Shown here in pieces: positions 16,732-25,169 of a stretch of 32,255 nucleotides of DNA. The DNA is from Bradyrhizobium jicamae (GTDB lineage: Bacteria > Pseudomonadota > Alphaproteobacteria > Rhizobiales > Xanthobacteraceae): contig NZ_JAFCJX010000052.1 in the NCBI RefSeq assembly GCF_018130695.1, positions 1 to 32,255 of the forward strand. The letters run 5' to 3'. The notes beneath the pieces were generated by a model, which was given only the letters and a program-made list of their open reading frames with translations, was not told the origin of the DNA and did no database searches. A program made the translations under genes and the position numbers. Position 1 is the stretch's first letter. Each line of letters starts with the position of its first letter.

Positions 16732-17337
16732 TTATTCCGTGGGCGCCGCCGCCGGGGCTGCCTTGGCGCCGCCCTTGGCAACACCGACCAGCGCCGGGCG
16801 CAGCACGCGCTCGCCGATCATGTAGCCGGCCTGCACGACCTGCACGACCGTTCCCTGCGGGACCGACGGATCCGGCACCTCGTACATCGCCTGCTGGAAG
16901 TTCGGATCGAACTTCTCGCCGGACGGATCGAACTTCTTCACGCCGTTCTTTTCCAGCGCGTTGAGCAGCGAGCGCTCGGTCAGCTCGACGCCCTCGATCA
17001 GCGCTTTCAGGCCCGGATCAGCCGCGGCCTTGGCTTCGGCCGAAACGGCGTCCAGCGTGCGCTGCAGATTGTCGGCGATCTCGAGCACGTCGCGGGCAAA
17101 GCCGGTAATGCCATAGGTCTTGGCATCGGTGACCTCGCGCTTGGTGCGCTGGCGCAGATTCTCCATCTCGGCCAGCGTGCGCAAGGTCCGGTCGCGCGCC
17201 TCGGCCAGCTCCTTGGTCAGCGTCTCGACCGAACCCGGCTCGGGATCGTCGGGCATGATGTAGGGCTTGGACACCACGGGCTCGCCGGTCTGCGCCGGGG
17301 CCTCGGCGTTGTCGTTCGGCCGGTTTGGATCGGTCAT
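16732..17337 (-). CDS. grpE: Nucleotide exchange factor GrpE
   Basis: GrpE releases ADP from DnaK, resetting the chaperone cycle, and acts as its thermosensor. The 201-residue protein has an acidic disordered amino terminus and a long coiled coil from about residue 38 (VETLTKELAEARDRTLRTLAEMENLRQRTKRE). The carboxy-terminal beta domain carries the GrpE signature FDPNFQQAMYEVPDPSVPQGTVVQVVQAGYMIGERVLRPALVGVAKG. GAGAAGG stands upstream of the ATG at 17337; an open frame 11 codons longer has no support. It lies 111 bases after hrcA and is probably read with it. Identification is secure. Confidence 0.96.
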   Translation of the reverse strand: MTDPNRPNDNAEAPAQTGEPVVSKPYIMPDDPEPGSVETLTKELAEARDRTLRTLAEMENLRQRTKREVTDAKTYGITGFARDVLEIADNLQRTLDAVSAEAKAAADPGLKALIEGVELTERSLLNALEKNGVKKFDPSGEKFDPNFQQAMYEVPDPSVPQGTVVQVVQAGYMIGERVLRPALVGVAKGGAKAAPAAAPTE

Positions 17338-17448
17338 GGCTTGCCTTCTCGGAAACTCGCGTCGGATCAAATATCGGGGATTGGTTGCCCGCCATATCGT
17401 GCTTTAGGACGCGAAAATCAAGCGCTGAAGCGCCCCAGCGGGGGCCGA

Positions 17449-18537
17449 TCAGCCACCCAGAATGCGGCTGACGATGCGGGCGGCGTAATCCACGGTCGGG
17501 ATCACCCGGGCGTAATTGAGCCGGGTCGGGCCGATCACCCCGAGCACGCCGACGATCCGGCCCGCGCCGTCGCTATAGGGCGCGATGATGGTCGAGGAAC
17601 CCGACAGCGAGAACAGCTTGTTCTCCGAGCCGATGAAGATGCGCACGCCATCGGCGGTCTCGGCCCGGCCCAACAGGTCGACCACGCCGCGCTTGGTCTC
17701 GAGATCATCGAACAGCGACTTGATGCGCTCGAGATCCTCCAGCGCGTGCAAATCTTCCAGCAGATTGGCATGGCCGCGCACGATCAATTGCCGGTTCTCG
17801 TTCTCGCCGCCGGACCAGCTCGCGATTCCGGCCGCAATGACCTTCTGCGTGAGCTGATCAAGTTCGGCGCGGCTCTGGGTCAGCGCGGTCTCGAGTTCCA
17901 GGCGCGCTTCGGCCAGCGTGCGGCCGCGAATCCGCGCATTGAGGAAGTTGGTGGCTTCCGTCAGCGCCGAGGAGGGAACGCCAGGCGGCAGCGCCAGCAC
18001 GCGATTCTCGACCTGGCCGTCTTCCGCGACCAGCACCACGAGCGCCCGCTCCGGCTCCAGCCGGACGAATTCGATATGCTTCAGCCGTGCATTGTTCTTG
18101 GCAGTCAGCACCACGGCCGCGGCCCGCGTCAGGCCCGACAGCCGCGTCAGGGCTTCGCCGAGCGCCGCCTCGACCGATTGCGCGCGGCCGACGGAGGCGA
18201 GCTGGGTCTGGATCGACTGCCGCTCGGCCTCGGTGAGGTCGCCGACCTGCATCAGGGCGTCGACAAAGAAGCGCAGGCCCAATTCGGTCGGCAACCGGCC
18301 GGCCGAGGTGTGCGGCGCATAGATCAGGCCCAGCTGTTCCAGGTCCGACATCACGTTGCGGACGGAAGCCGGCGACAGCGGAACTGCGATCAGGCGGGAG
18401 ATGTTGCGCGAACCGACCGGCTCGCCGGTGGCCAGATAGCTCTCGACGATTTGACGAAAAATGTCGCGCGAACGCTCGTTGAGCTGGGCCAAACCAGCGT
18501 GTGGCGCAATAAGTCCGATCGGATCGTGGTGAGCCAC
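17449..18537 (-). CDS. hrcA: Heat-inducible transcription repressor HrcA
   Basis: HrcA represses groESL-type heat-shock operons by binding the CIRCE inverted repeat, with GroEL as its cofactor. The 362-residue protein has the winged-helix amino terminus (LNERSRDIFRQIVESYLATGEPVGSRNISR...LSPASVRNVMSDLEQLGLIYAPHTSAGRLPTELGLRFFVD). The remainder is the GAF-like HrcA domain, ending in RLNYARVIPTVDYAARIVSRIL. The start is the GTG at 18537 (GTG GCT CAC CAC), with GAGGGAG just upstream. The open frame continues further, but that portion is non-coding. No CIRCE sequence (TTAGCACTC-N9-GAGTGCTAA) was seen in this window, so its targets lie elsewhere. It is divergent from rph across 158 bases. Confidence 0.96.
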   Translation of the reverse strand: MAHHDPIGLIAPHAGLAQLNERSRDIFRQIVESYLATGEPVGSRNISRLIAVPLSPASVRNVMSDLEQLGLIYAPHTSAGRLPTELGLRFFVDALMQVGDLTEAERQSIQTQLASVGRAQSVEAALGEALTRLSGLTRAAAVVLTAKNNARLKHIEFVRLEPERALVVLVAEDGQVENRVLALPPGVPSSALTEATNFLNARIRGRTLAEARLELETALTQSRAELDQLTQKVIAAGIASWSGGENENRQLIVRGHANLLEDLHALEDLERIKSLFDDLETKRGVVDLLGRAETADGVRIFIGSENKLFSLSGSSTIIAPYSDGAGRIVGVLGVIGPTRLNYARVIPTVDYAARIVSRILGG

Positions 18538-18695
18538 CTTTTCTCCCTCACTCGTCCCCCTAATTTGTCTATCCGGGAGGCATGTGACAAGCGCGCTTTC
18601 ACCCCGCTGTTTACGGGGCCGAAAACCCTTGCCGCTGCCCGCTCCCCCTCCTACAAGCACGGCCAACGATTTCTTTTGCATTTTCGGAGGTTTCC

Positions 18696-19409
18696 ATGCG
18701 GCCGAGCCGCCGTGCGCCCGATCAGTTGCGCCCCGTCACGCTGGAACGCGGCGTCGTCAAATATGCCGAGGGTTCCTGCATGGTAAAATTTGGCGACACC
18801 CATGTGCTGGTCACCGCCACGCTGGAAGAGCGGCTGCCACCCTGGCTCAAGGGTCAGGGCCGCGGCTGGGTCACCGCCGAATACGGCATGTTGCCGCGCG
18901 CCACGCTGGAGCGCACGCGCCGCGAGGCCTCCGCGGGCAAGCAGGGCGGCCGCACTGTCGAGATCCAGCGCCTGATCGGCCGCTCGCTCCGCGCGGCCGT
19001 CGATCTCGAAGCGCTCGGCGAGCGTCAGATCACGGTCGACTGCGACGTCATCCAGGCCGACGGCGGCACCCGCACCGCCTCGATTACCGGCGCCTGGGTC
19101 GCACTCGCCGACTGCCTCAACTGGATGAAGTCGCGCAATATGCTGAAGACCAACGTGCTGCGCGACAATGTCGCCGCGATCTCCTGCGGCATCTATCAGG
19201 GCACGCCGGTGCTCGATCTCGATTACGCCGAGGATTCGGAAGCCGACACCGACGCCAATTTCGTCATGACCGGCGACGGCCGCATCATCGAGGTGCAGGG
19301 CACCGCGGAGAAGACGCCGTTCTCGGAAACCGAGTTCCTGGCATTGATGGCCCTTGCACGCAAGGGTGTCGCGCGTCTGGTCGACTTGCAGAAGATCGCG
19401 GTCGCGTAG
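18696..19409 (+). CDS. rph: Ribonuclease PH
   Basis: RNase PH is a phosphate-dependent 3'-5' exoribonuclease that trims tRNA 3' ends. The 237-residue protein starts MRPSRRAPDQLRPVTLERGVVKYAEGSCMVKFGDTHVLVTATLEE. It has the conserved GWVTAEYGMLPRAT and GGRTVEIQRLIGRSLRAAVD blocks, and the catalytic-site segment VDCDVIQADGGTRTASITGAWVAL. It is full length. GGAGG lies six bases before the ATG. It is followed after 11 bases by rdgB, then hemW with an overlapping start, forming an operon. Divergence from hrcA is common in alphaproteobacteria. Confidence 0.97.
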   Translation: MRPSRRAPDQLRPVTLERGVVKYAEGSCMVKFGDTHVLVTATLEERLPPWLKGQGRGWVTAEYGMLPRATLERTRREASAGKQGGRTVEIQRLIGRSLRAAVDLEALGERQITVDCDVIQADGGTRTASITGAWVALADCLNWMKSRNMLKTNVLRDNVAAISCGIYQGTPVLDLDYAEDSEADTDANFVMTGDGRIIEVQGTAEKTPFSETEFLALMALARKGVARLVDLQKIAVA

Positions 19410-19420
19410 TCTGATTGGCC

Positions 19421-20050
19421 ATGCACCGTCGAATCACCGGAAAGCTCGTCATCGCCACCCACAATCCCGGCAAGCTCGTCGAGATGCGTGAGCTGCTGGC
19501 GCCGCATGGTGTCGACGTCGCCTCGGCCGGCGAGCTCGGCCTGCCCGAGCCCGAGGAGACCGGCGATACGTTTCGCAGCAACGCGGCGATCAAGGCAATC
19601 GCCGCGGCGAAGGCAACGGGGCTGCCGGCCTTCGCCGATGATTCCGGCCTCGTGGTCGACGCGCTCGATGGCGCACCCGGAATCTATTCGGCGCGCTGGG
19701 CCGGCGAGAGCAAGGATTTCATGGCGGCAATGACGCGGGTCGAGCGCCTGCTGCAGGAGCGCGGCGCCACCACGCCCGACCGCCGAAGAGCGCATTTCGT
19801 CTCCGCGCTGTGCGTCGCCTGGCCCGACGATCATCTCGAAGAGGTCGAGGCCCGCGTCGACGGAACCCTGGTCTGGCCGCCGCGCGGCACCGCCGGCTTC
19901 GGCTACGATCCGGCCTTCCTGCCCGACGGATACACGCGTACCTTCGGCGAGATGACTGGTATCGAGAAGCACGGCCTGCCGCCGCTCGGTCTCGGCCTGT
20001 CCCATCGCGCACGCGCCTTCGTCAAGCTTGCGGAGATCTGCCTTGGCTGA
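19421..20050 (+). CDS. rdgB: RdgB/HAM1-family XTP/dITP pyrophosphatase
   Basis: This enzyme hydrolyses deaminated purine nucleotides (dITP, dXTP, XTP) to monophosphates, keeping them out of DNA and RNA. The 209-residue protein has the family motif LVIATHNPGKLVEM. It also has the catalytic/metal segment LPAFADDSGLVVDALDGAPGIYSARWAG, and GFGYDPAFLPDG with SHRARAF at the carboxy end. An in-frame TTG at 19415 is possible, but the ATG at 19421 better fits the family. The stop codon lies within the start of hemW (8-base overlap), so the two are translationally coupled. Identification is secure. Confidence 0.95.
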   Translation: MHRRITGKLVIATHNPGKLVEMRELLAPHGVDVASAGELGLPEPEETGDTFRSNAAIKAIAAAKATGLPAFADDSGLVVDALDGAPGIYSARWAGESKDFMAAMTRVERLLQERGATTPDRRRAHFVSALCVAWPDDHLEEVEARVDGTLVWPPRGTAGFGYDPAFLPDGYTRTFGEMTGIEKHGLPPLGLGLSHRARAFVKLAEICLG

Positions 20051-21194
20051 CCGCGAAGCCTTCGGCGTCTACGTCCACTGGCCGTTCTGCCTGTCGAAAT
20101 GCCCGTATTGCGACTTCAACAGCCACGTCCGCCACGCGCCTGTTGATGAGGAGCGCTTTGTGCGCGCCTTCGCCCGCGAGATCGAGACGACGGCTGAGCG
20201 GGCACCCGGCCGCGAGGTGTCGTCGATCTTCCTCGGCGGCGGAACGCCGTCGCTGATGCAGCCGCAGACGGTCGGCGCCGTCCTCGATGCGATCGGCAAG
20301 CATTGGTCGGTCGCCCGCGACGTCGAAGTCACGCTCGAAGCCAATCCGACCAGCGTCGAGGCGACGCGCTTCCGCGGCTATCGCACAGCCGGCGTCAACC
20401 GCGTCTCGCTCGGCGTGCAGGCGCTTGACGATGCCTCGCTGAAAGCGCTGGGGCGGCTGCACACGGCGCGCGAAGCGCTCGATGCGGTCGCGATCGCGCG
20501 TACCGCGTTCGATCGCTACTCCTTCGACCTGATCTACGCGCGGCCCGACCAGACGCCAAAGATGTGGGAAGCCGAGCTGAAGCAGGCGATCGGCGAAGCC
20601 GCCGAGCATCTGTCGCTCTATCAGCTGACGATCGAGGAAGGCACGCCGTTCTTCGGCCTGCACGCCGCCGGCAAATTGCAGACGCCTGATGAGGCGACGT
20701 CGCGCGTGCTCTACGACGTGACGCAGGAGGTCTGCGCGCGCGAGGGCTTGCCGGCGTACGAGATTTCCAATCACGCGCGAGCGGGCGCCGAGTGCAAGCA
20801 CAACCTCGTCTACTGGCGCGGCGAGGAATATGCCGGGATCGGTCCGGGCGCGCATGGCCGGCTCGACATCGACGGCATCAGGCACGCGACCGCGACCGAA
20901 AAGCGGCCCGAGGCCTGGCTGATGCGCGTCGAGTCCAGCGGACACGGCGTCGTCACTGACGACCTGCTCAACAGCGAAGAGCGCGCCGACGAATTTCTGC
21001 TGATGGGACTGCGGCTCGCGGAAGGCATCGATCCGAAGCGCTATGCGCAGCTCTCGGGGCGTCAGCTCGATCCGGGCCGGATCGCGATGCTGCGCGAGGA
21101 AGGCGCGATCTCGGTCGATGCCGATGGACGCCTGCGCGTGACGAAGTCGGGCTTCCCGGTGCTCGATGCCGTCGTTGCGGATCTCGCGGCTTGA
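20043..21194 (+). CDS. hemW: HemW-like radical SAM heme chaperone
   Basis: HemW is a radical-SAM protein thought to insert heme into respiratory enzymes; it was formerly misannotated as an oxygen-independent coproporphyrinogen oxidase. The 383-residue protein begins ADREAFGVYVHWPFCLSKCPYCDFNSH, with the CxxxCxxC cluster ligands at Cys16, 20 and 23. IFLGGGTPSLM follows, then the HemW-typical carboxy-terminal domain (GAHGRLDIDGIRHAT, DEFLLMGLRLAEGID). It lacks the extra amino-terminal residues of true HemN. The best start is the TTG at 20043, because GGAG lies seven bases upstream; a TTG at 20028 is the alternative. It is the last gene of rph-rdgB-hemW and is followed by a palindromic repeat. 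Confidence 0.93.
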   Translation: MADREAFGVYVHWPFCLSKCPYCDFNSHVRHAPVDEERFVRAFAREIETTAERAPGREVSSIFLGGGTPSLMQPQTVGAVLDAIGKHWSVARDVEVTLEANPTSVEATRFRGYRTAGVNRVSLGVQALDDASLKALGRLHTAREALDAVAIARTAFDRYSFDLIYARPDQTPKMWEAELKQAIGEAAEHLSLYQLTIEEGTPFFGLHAAGKLQTPDEATSRVLYDVTQEVCAREGLPAYEISNHARAGAECKHNLVYWRGEEYAGIGPGAHGRLDIDGIRHATATEKRPEAWLMRVESSGHGVVTDDLLNSEERADEFLLMGLRLAEGIDPKRYAQLSGRQLDPGRIAMLREEGAISVDADGRLRVTKSGFPVLDAVVADLAA

Positions 21195-21200
21195 TTATTG

Positions 21201-21250
21201 GAGCATGATCTTATCGGAAAAACCGCTACACACTTTTCCGGATCATGCTC
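21201..21250. terminator. Palindromic repeat / bidirectional terminator after hemW
   Basis: GAGCATGATC (21201-21210) pairs with GATCATGCTC (21241-21250), and inside it CGGAAAA (21215-21221) pairs with TTTTCCG (21234-21240). I recognise the element as a very common dispersed palindrome of Bradyrhizobium and other rhizobia. It sits between convergent genes, and its last base is part of the stop codon of the minus-strand lipoprotein gene. It may end transcription from both sides. Confidence 0.7.
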
Positions 21251-22464
21251 TAAGCCCCAAAACTCTTTGGCGATCCCGCGACCGGCGTGCTGCCGCCCGT
21301 CGCAAGCTTCATGACGGCGAGGCCGCGCTCATTCGTGCCGTCGGAGCGGAAGCGGAACAGGCCGTCGATGCCGGCAAAGCCGGATGGGTTGGTCAGCGTC
21401 TCCGGCGCAAAGCGCTGCGCGCCCTGGGTGCGCGCGAGCGCGGCGACGAGCGCGACCGCATCATAAGCCAGCGTTGCGGTACGCACCGGCTCGCCGCCGA
21501 ATTTCGCGCGGTAGCGATTGGCAAAACCGCGGAAGCCGGACGGATCGGGCGCCGCGTACAGACCGCCCTGCAGATTGGGGCTCGCGAACACCCGCGGATT
21601 GTCCCACAGGCCGGTGCCGAGCAGCTGAATGTTGCGCAAATTCGAACCCGCCGCCGTCAGTGCGTCCGCGGTCGCGACGACGGAATCACCGTCATCGGCC
21701 AGCAGCAGCGCATCGGCCTGGCCAAGCTGCTGCGCCACGTTGCGCGCCGGCGTCGCACGATCGGCGCCATACTTCTCGAAGGCGACGACACGGCCATTTT
21801 TGCGGCCGACCGCCTGCTTGAACGCAGCCTCGACCACGTTGCCGTAGGCATTGTCGGGCACCAGCGCCGCAAACGAGCGCTTACCGGTGCCGGCGGCATA
21901 GTCGACGATGCGGTTGATGTCGGATTCGGGGAGGAAGCTCAGCAGGTAAACCCCGCGGCCCGCGACGCTCGAATCGGTCGAGAAGGCGATCACCGAGGTG
22001 CCCTTGGCGCGCGTCAGCTGCGCGGTGGCCGGCACCGAGCCGGCAAACAGCGGGCCCAGGATGATCTCGGCGCCTTCGCCCAGCGCCTGCTGGGTCGCCT
22101 GTGCCGCGCCTTGCGGGCTCGCGCCGTCGTCCTTGATCAGGAGTTGGATGTTCGGGTTCTGGAACTCGGCCAGCGCCATCTCGGCGGCATTCTTCATCGA
22201 CTGCGCCGCGACCCCGGCATTGCCGGAGGCCGACAGCGGCAGGATCACGCCGACCTTGACCCCTCCGGTTCCGACCGCCTGCGGCTGCTGGGGCGGACCG
22301 GCCGGGACGGCGGAGTCCTGGCCGCCGAACGGGTTGGAGAACTGGCTCAAGCTTTGCTGGACGCTGGAGCAGGCCGACAGCAGCGGCGCGCCGAGCATCA
22401 GGCCGAGCGCCGTCCGCCGGGTCGCGCCCGACGGCTGAGACTTGCGGTGGTGCGGGCCTGTCAT
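21250..22464 (-). CDS. Penicillin-binding protein activator, LpoA-like lipoprotein
   Basis: This 404-residue protein has a lipoprotein signal ending in LLSAC with the lipidated Cys32, preceded by a twin-arginine-like RRTALGLMLG. The mature part has the fold of periplasmic-binding proteins of the Leu/Ile/Val type: VKVGVILPLSASGNAGVAAQSMKNAAEMALAEF, then ILGPLFAGSVPATAQL, FLPESDINRIVDYA and TLAYDAVALVAALA. Such proteins beside rsmI and yraN are annotated as penicillin-binding protein activators by analogy with E. coli LpoA. This one lacks the large amino-terminal helical-repeat domain of LpoA (E. coli length 678). It may stimulate peptidoglycan synthesis from the outer membrane, or simply bind a small ligand. 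The TAG stop uses the last base of the palindromic repeat. Confidence 0.82.
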   Translation of the reverse strand: MTGPHHRKSQPSGATRRTALGLMLGAPLLSACSSVQQSLSQFSNPFGGQDSAVPAGPPQQPQAVGTGGVKVGVILPLSASGNAGVAAQSMKNAAEMALAEFQNPNIQLLIKDDGASPQGAAQATQQALGEGAEIILGPLFAGSVPATAQLTRAKGTSVIAFSTDSSVAGRGVYLLSFLPESDINRIVDYAAGTGKRSFAALVPDNAYGNVVEAAFKQAVGRKNGRVVAFEKYGADRATPARNVAQQLGQADALLLADDGDSVVATADALTAAGSNLRNIQLLGTGLWDNPRVFASPNLQGGLYAAPDPSGFRGFANRYRAKFGGEPVRTATLAYDAVALVAALARTQGAQRFAPETLTNPSGFAGIDGLFRFRSDGTNERGLAVMKLATGGSTPVAGSPKSFGA

Positions 22465-22671
22465 CGTCTCTCTTCTCTTGACCGACCGAGATCGGCCAGG
22501 ACTCCATCCGGTCTCAGATGAGGGGGATGGATTCGGGCATATTGTCGGCGAATAGTTAACTAAAACAATAGGATTATGGTCTGACGACGCCGTTGCCGAA
22601 CGACCCAGCCACACCGCGCACAACCCTTTCAGGGTGTGGCGCAAGCGCAGCCCTCCCTCTAGATTGGCATC
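22465..22671. promoter_or_regulatory. Divergent promoter region between the LpoA-like gene and rsmI
   Basis: This 207-base spacer is AT-rich at 22545-22580 (TAGTTAACTAAAACAATAGG), where divergent promoters are likely. On the minus strand TTGTTT and CAATAT stand 18 bases apart, a weak promoter candidate. Just before rsmI a perfect 8 bp stem, GCCACACC (22608-22615) with GGTGTGGC (22633-22640), would form in the leader. No known riboswitch is recognised. Confidence 0.35.
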
Positions 22672-23625
22672 ATGCGCGCAAAAGCTAGCTCCAGCTATGG
22701 CCCAGAGGCCACGACCGGTTCTCAAACGAGAACTTTCTCGATCGGCAACCAGCTGTTGACCGCGCCCAAACCGGTTCCGGGCCTGCATCTGGTGGCGACC
22801 CCGATCGGCAATCTCGGCGACATCACGCTCCGCGCGCTGGAGACCCTGGCCGGGGTCGATATCATCGCCTGCGAGGACACCCGCATCACCCGCCGCCTGA
22901 CCGAGCGCTACGCGATCTCGGCGGAACTGAAGCCCTATCACGAGCACAACGCCGCCCAGGCGCGGCCGAAGATCCTCGAGCGGCTGGCGCAGGGCGCCTC
23001 GATCGCGCTGGTCTCCGACGCCGGCACGCCCCTGATCTCCGATCCCGGCTTCAAGCTGGTCCGCGAGGCCTGCGCCGCCGGCCATCAGGTGATCGCCGTC
23101 CCCGGCCCCTCCTCGGTGCTATCAGCGCTGTCGGTCGCGGCGCTGCCGACCGACCGATTCTTCTTCGAAGGCTTCCTGCCGGCCAAGGAACACGCCCGCC
23201 GCACCCGGCTCGCTGAGCTCGCGAACATTCAGGCGACGCTGGTGATGTTCGAGTCAGGCAACCGCGTGCAGGACAGTCTGCGCGATCTCGCTGCCATCAT
23301 GGGCGATCGCGATGCCGCGATCTGCCGTGAGCTGACCAAGGTGCACGAGGAGATTACGCGCGCGCCGATCGCGGAGCTCGCCGCGCGCGCGGATGGTCTG
23401 GAGACCCGTGGCGAATTCGTGCTGGTGGTCGGTCCACCCTCGGCCGACGCGCAGGTGATGGGCCAGGACGCACTTGACGATCTCCTGCGTTCATCGCTGG
23501 CGCGCGACAGCGTCAAGGACGCCGTCGCGCATGCCGTCGAATTGTCGGGCCGCCCGCGTCGCGAGGTCTATGCCCGCGCGCTGGAGCTTGCCAAGGACTT
23601 GAGGGGCGACGATGGCGAAGACTGA
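22672..23625 (+). CDS. rsmI: 16S rRNA (cytidine(1402)-2'-O)-methyltransferase
   Basis: RsmI methylates the 2'-OH of C1402 in the decoding centre of 16S rRNA using SAM. The 317-residue protein has the tetrapyrrole-methylase fold. LHLVATPIGNLGDITLRALETL lies at about residues 39-60, followed by IACEDTRITRRL, ALVSDAGTPLISDPGFKLV and VIAVPGPSSVLSALSVAALPTDRFFFEGFLP. About 36 residues precede the fold, so translation might instead begin at the TTG before TAPKPVPG. The downstream yraN start lies inside its last codons (14-base overlap), showing coupling. It is divergent from the LpoA-like gene. Identification is secure. Confidence 0.96.
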   Translation: MRAKASSSYGPEATTGSQTRTFSIGNQLLTAPKPVPGLHLVATPIGNLGDITLRALETLAGVDIIACEDTRITRRLTERYAISAELKPYHEHNAAQARPKILERLAQGASIALVSDAGTPLISDPGFKLVREACAAGHQVIAVPGPSSVLSALSVAALPTDRFFFEGFLPAKEHARRTRLAELANIQATLVMFESGNRVQDSLRDLAAIMGDRDAAICRELTKVHEEITRAPIAELAARADGLETRGEFVLVVGPPSADAQVMGQDALDDLLRSSLARDSVKDAVAHAVELSGRPRREVYARALELAKDLRGDDGED

Positions 23626-23995
23626 GAACGCCTCCCCCGAACGCGTCGCCGCGTTCCAGACCGGCATCTCCGCCGAGAGCCGCGCCGCGGCCTGGCTGAT
23701 GGCCAAGGGCTACCGCATCCTGGCAAAACGCTTCCGCACACCCTATGGCGAGATCGACCTGGTGGCGCGCCGCCGCAACCTGATTGCATTCGTCGAGGTC
23801 AAGGCCCGCGCCAGTCTCGACGAGGCCGCCTATGCCGTGACGCCGCGCCAGCAGCAGCGCATCGTCAACGCCGCCGAGGCCTGGCTGATGGCGCATCCCG
23901 AGCATGCGGAATTTGATCTCAGATTCGACGTCGTGCTGATTGCGCCGAAGAGCCTGCCGCGCCATCTGTTAGCGGCATTCGACGCGAGCCAGTGA
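23612..23995 (+). CDS. YraN family protein (UPF0102, nuclease-like fold)
   Basis: This 127-residue protein belongs to the UPF0102/YraN family, which has an endonuclease-like fold but no settled function. The conserved core is AAWLMAKGYRILAKRFRTPYGEIDLVARRRNLIAFVEVKARASLDEA. Its acidic Glu/Asp plus E-x-K layout (GEIDLV ... FVEVKAR) is reminiscent of restriction-like and Holliday-junction nucleases. The ATG at 23612 has GAGGGG upstream and overlaps rsmI by 14 bases. Pairing with rsmI and an LpoA-like gene matches the enterobacterial yraL-yraM-yraN region. gshB follows after 34 bases. Confidence 0.92.
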   Translation: MAKTENASPERVAAFQTGISAESRAAAWLMAKGYRILAKRFRTPYGEIDLVARRRNLIAFVEVKARASLDEAAYAVTPRQQQRIVNAAEAWLMAHPEHAEFDLRFDVVLIAPKSLPRHLLAAFDASQ

Positions 23996-24029
23996 TAACT
24001 TTCCCTCGAGAGACCTGCGGATACCGCCC

Positions 24030-24977
24030 ATGAAATTGAACGTCGCCGTCCAGATGGACCCCATCGCGCGCATCAACATCCGCGGCGATTCCACCTTCGC
24101 GCTGTTGCTCGAGGCGCAGAAGCGCGGTCACGGCATTTCCTACTACACGCCCGACAAGCTCTCGCTGCGCGGCGAAGAGCTGGTGGCGCCACTGCAACCT
24201 CTCGCCGTGCGCGACGAGGTCGGCGATCACTTCACCCTCGGCGAGCCCAAGCGCGAGGCGCTGAACGGTTTCGACGTCGTGCTGCTGCGCCAGGATCCGC
24301 CGTTCGATCTCGCCTACATCACCTCGACGCATTTCCTCGAGCGCATCCATCCGAAGACGCTGGTGGTCAACAATCCCGCCAGCGTACGCAACGCGCCGGA
24401 AAAGCTGTTCGTGATGAACTTTCCGCAGCTGATGCCGCCGACCCTGATCTCGCGCGATCTCGACGAGATCAACGCCTTCCGCGATCAGCACGGCGCCGTC
24501 GTGATGAAGCCGCTGCACGGCCATGGCGGCGCCGCCGTATTTCGCGTGATGCCGCAGGACATGAATTTCGGTTCGCTGTTCGACATGTTCTCGGTGACCT
24601 TCAGGGAGCCCTGGGTGATTCAGCGCTTCCTTCCCGAGGTGAAGCATGGCGACAAGCGCATCATCCTGGTCGACGGCGAATTCGCCGGTGCCGTCAACCG
24701 CGTGCCGGCTCCGGATGACCTGCGCTCCAACATGGTGCGCGGTGGTGCTGCGGCGGCAACCGAGCTGTCCGATCGCGAGCGCGAGATTTGTGCAACCGTC
24801 GGTCCCGCGCTACGCGAGCGCGGACTGCTCTTCGTCGGCATCGATGTAATCGACGGCAATCTCACCGAGATCAACGTGACCTCGCCGACCGGCATCCGCG
24901 CAATCCAGCGGTTGAACGGCCCCGATGTCGCGGCCAAGATCTGGGATGCCATCGAGGCCAAGCGCGCCGCGAAATAA
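24030..24977 (+). CDS. gshB: Glutathione synthetase
   Basis: GshB joins gamma-glutamylcysteine and glycine with ATP in the second step of glutathione synthesis. The 315-residue protein has the usual length and opening MKLNVAVQMDPIARINIRGDSTFALLLEAQKRGH. The amino-terminal domain contains VVLLRQDPPFDLAYI and VVNNPASVRNAPEKLF. The ATP-grasp part is VVMKPLHGHGGAAVFRV, with the carboxy-terminal metal/ligand segment LLFVGIDVIDGNLTEINVTSPTGIRAIQRL. It is complete. It follows rsmI-yraN by 34 bases in the same direction and is probably cotranscribed. Its ribosome site is weak (GCGGAT). Confidence 0.97.
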   Translation: MKLNVAVQMDPIARINIRGDSTFALLLEAQKRGHGISYYTPDKLSLRGEELVAPLQPLAVRDEVGDHFTLGEPKREALNGFDVVLLRQDPPFDLAYITSTHFLERIHPKTLVVNNPASVRNAPEKLFVMNFPQLMPPTLISRDLDEINAFRDQHGAVVMKPLHGHGGAAVFRVMPQDMNFGSLFDMFSVTFREPWVIQRFLPEVKHGDKRIILVDGEFAGAVNRVPAPDDLRSNMVRGGAAAATELSDREREICATVGPALRERGLLFVGIDVIDGNLTEINVTSPTGIRAIQRLNGPDVAAKIWDAIEAKRAAK

Positions 24978-25169
24978 ATCTCGCTTATGCGCTGCGCAGC
25001 AGAGTTGCACGGTAGTCAGAATTCTATCGTGTGCGCTGCGCTGATCTAATTCTACTTGCCAGCTTGCGCGGGCGAGCGCAGCATGCCTATGCCCGCGTCA
25101 GGTCATAGCGGCGGAAGGGGCGCGGGCGGCTTCGCGAAAAAATCTCATAAAAATCCTGGAGGAAGACGT

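Noticed and set aside
18538..18695. Possible CIRCE or RpoH site between hrcA and rph
   Set aside because: I found neither TTAGCACTC-N9-GAGTGCTAA nor CYTATNTNNG at a proper distance; only weak sigma-70-like boxes.
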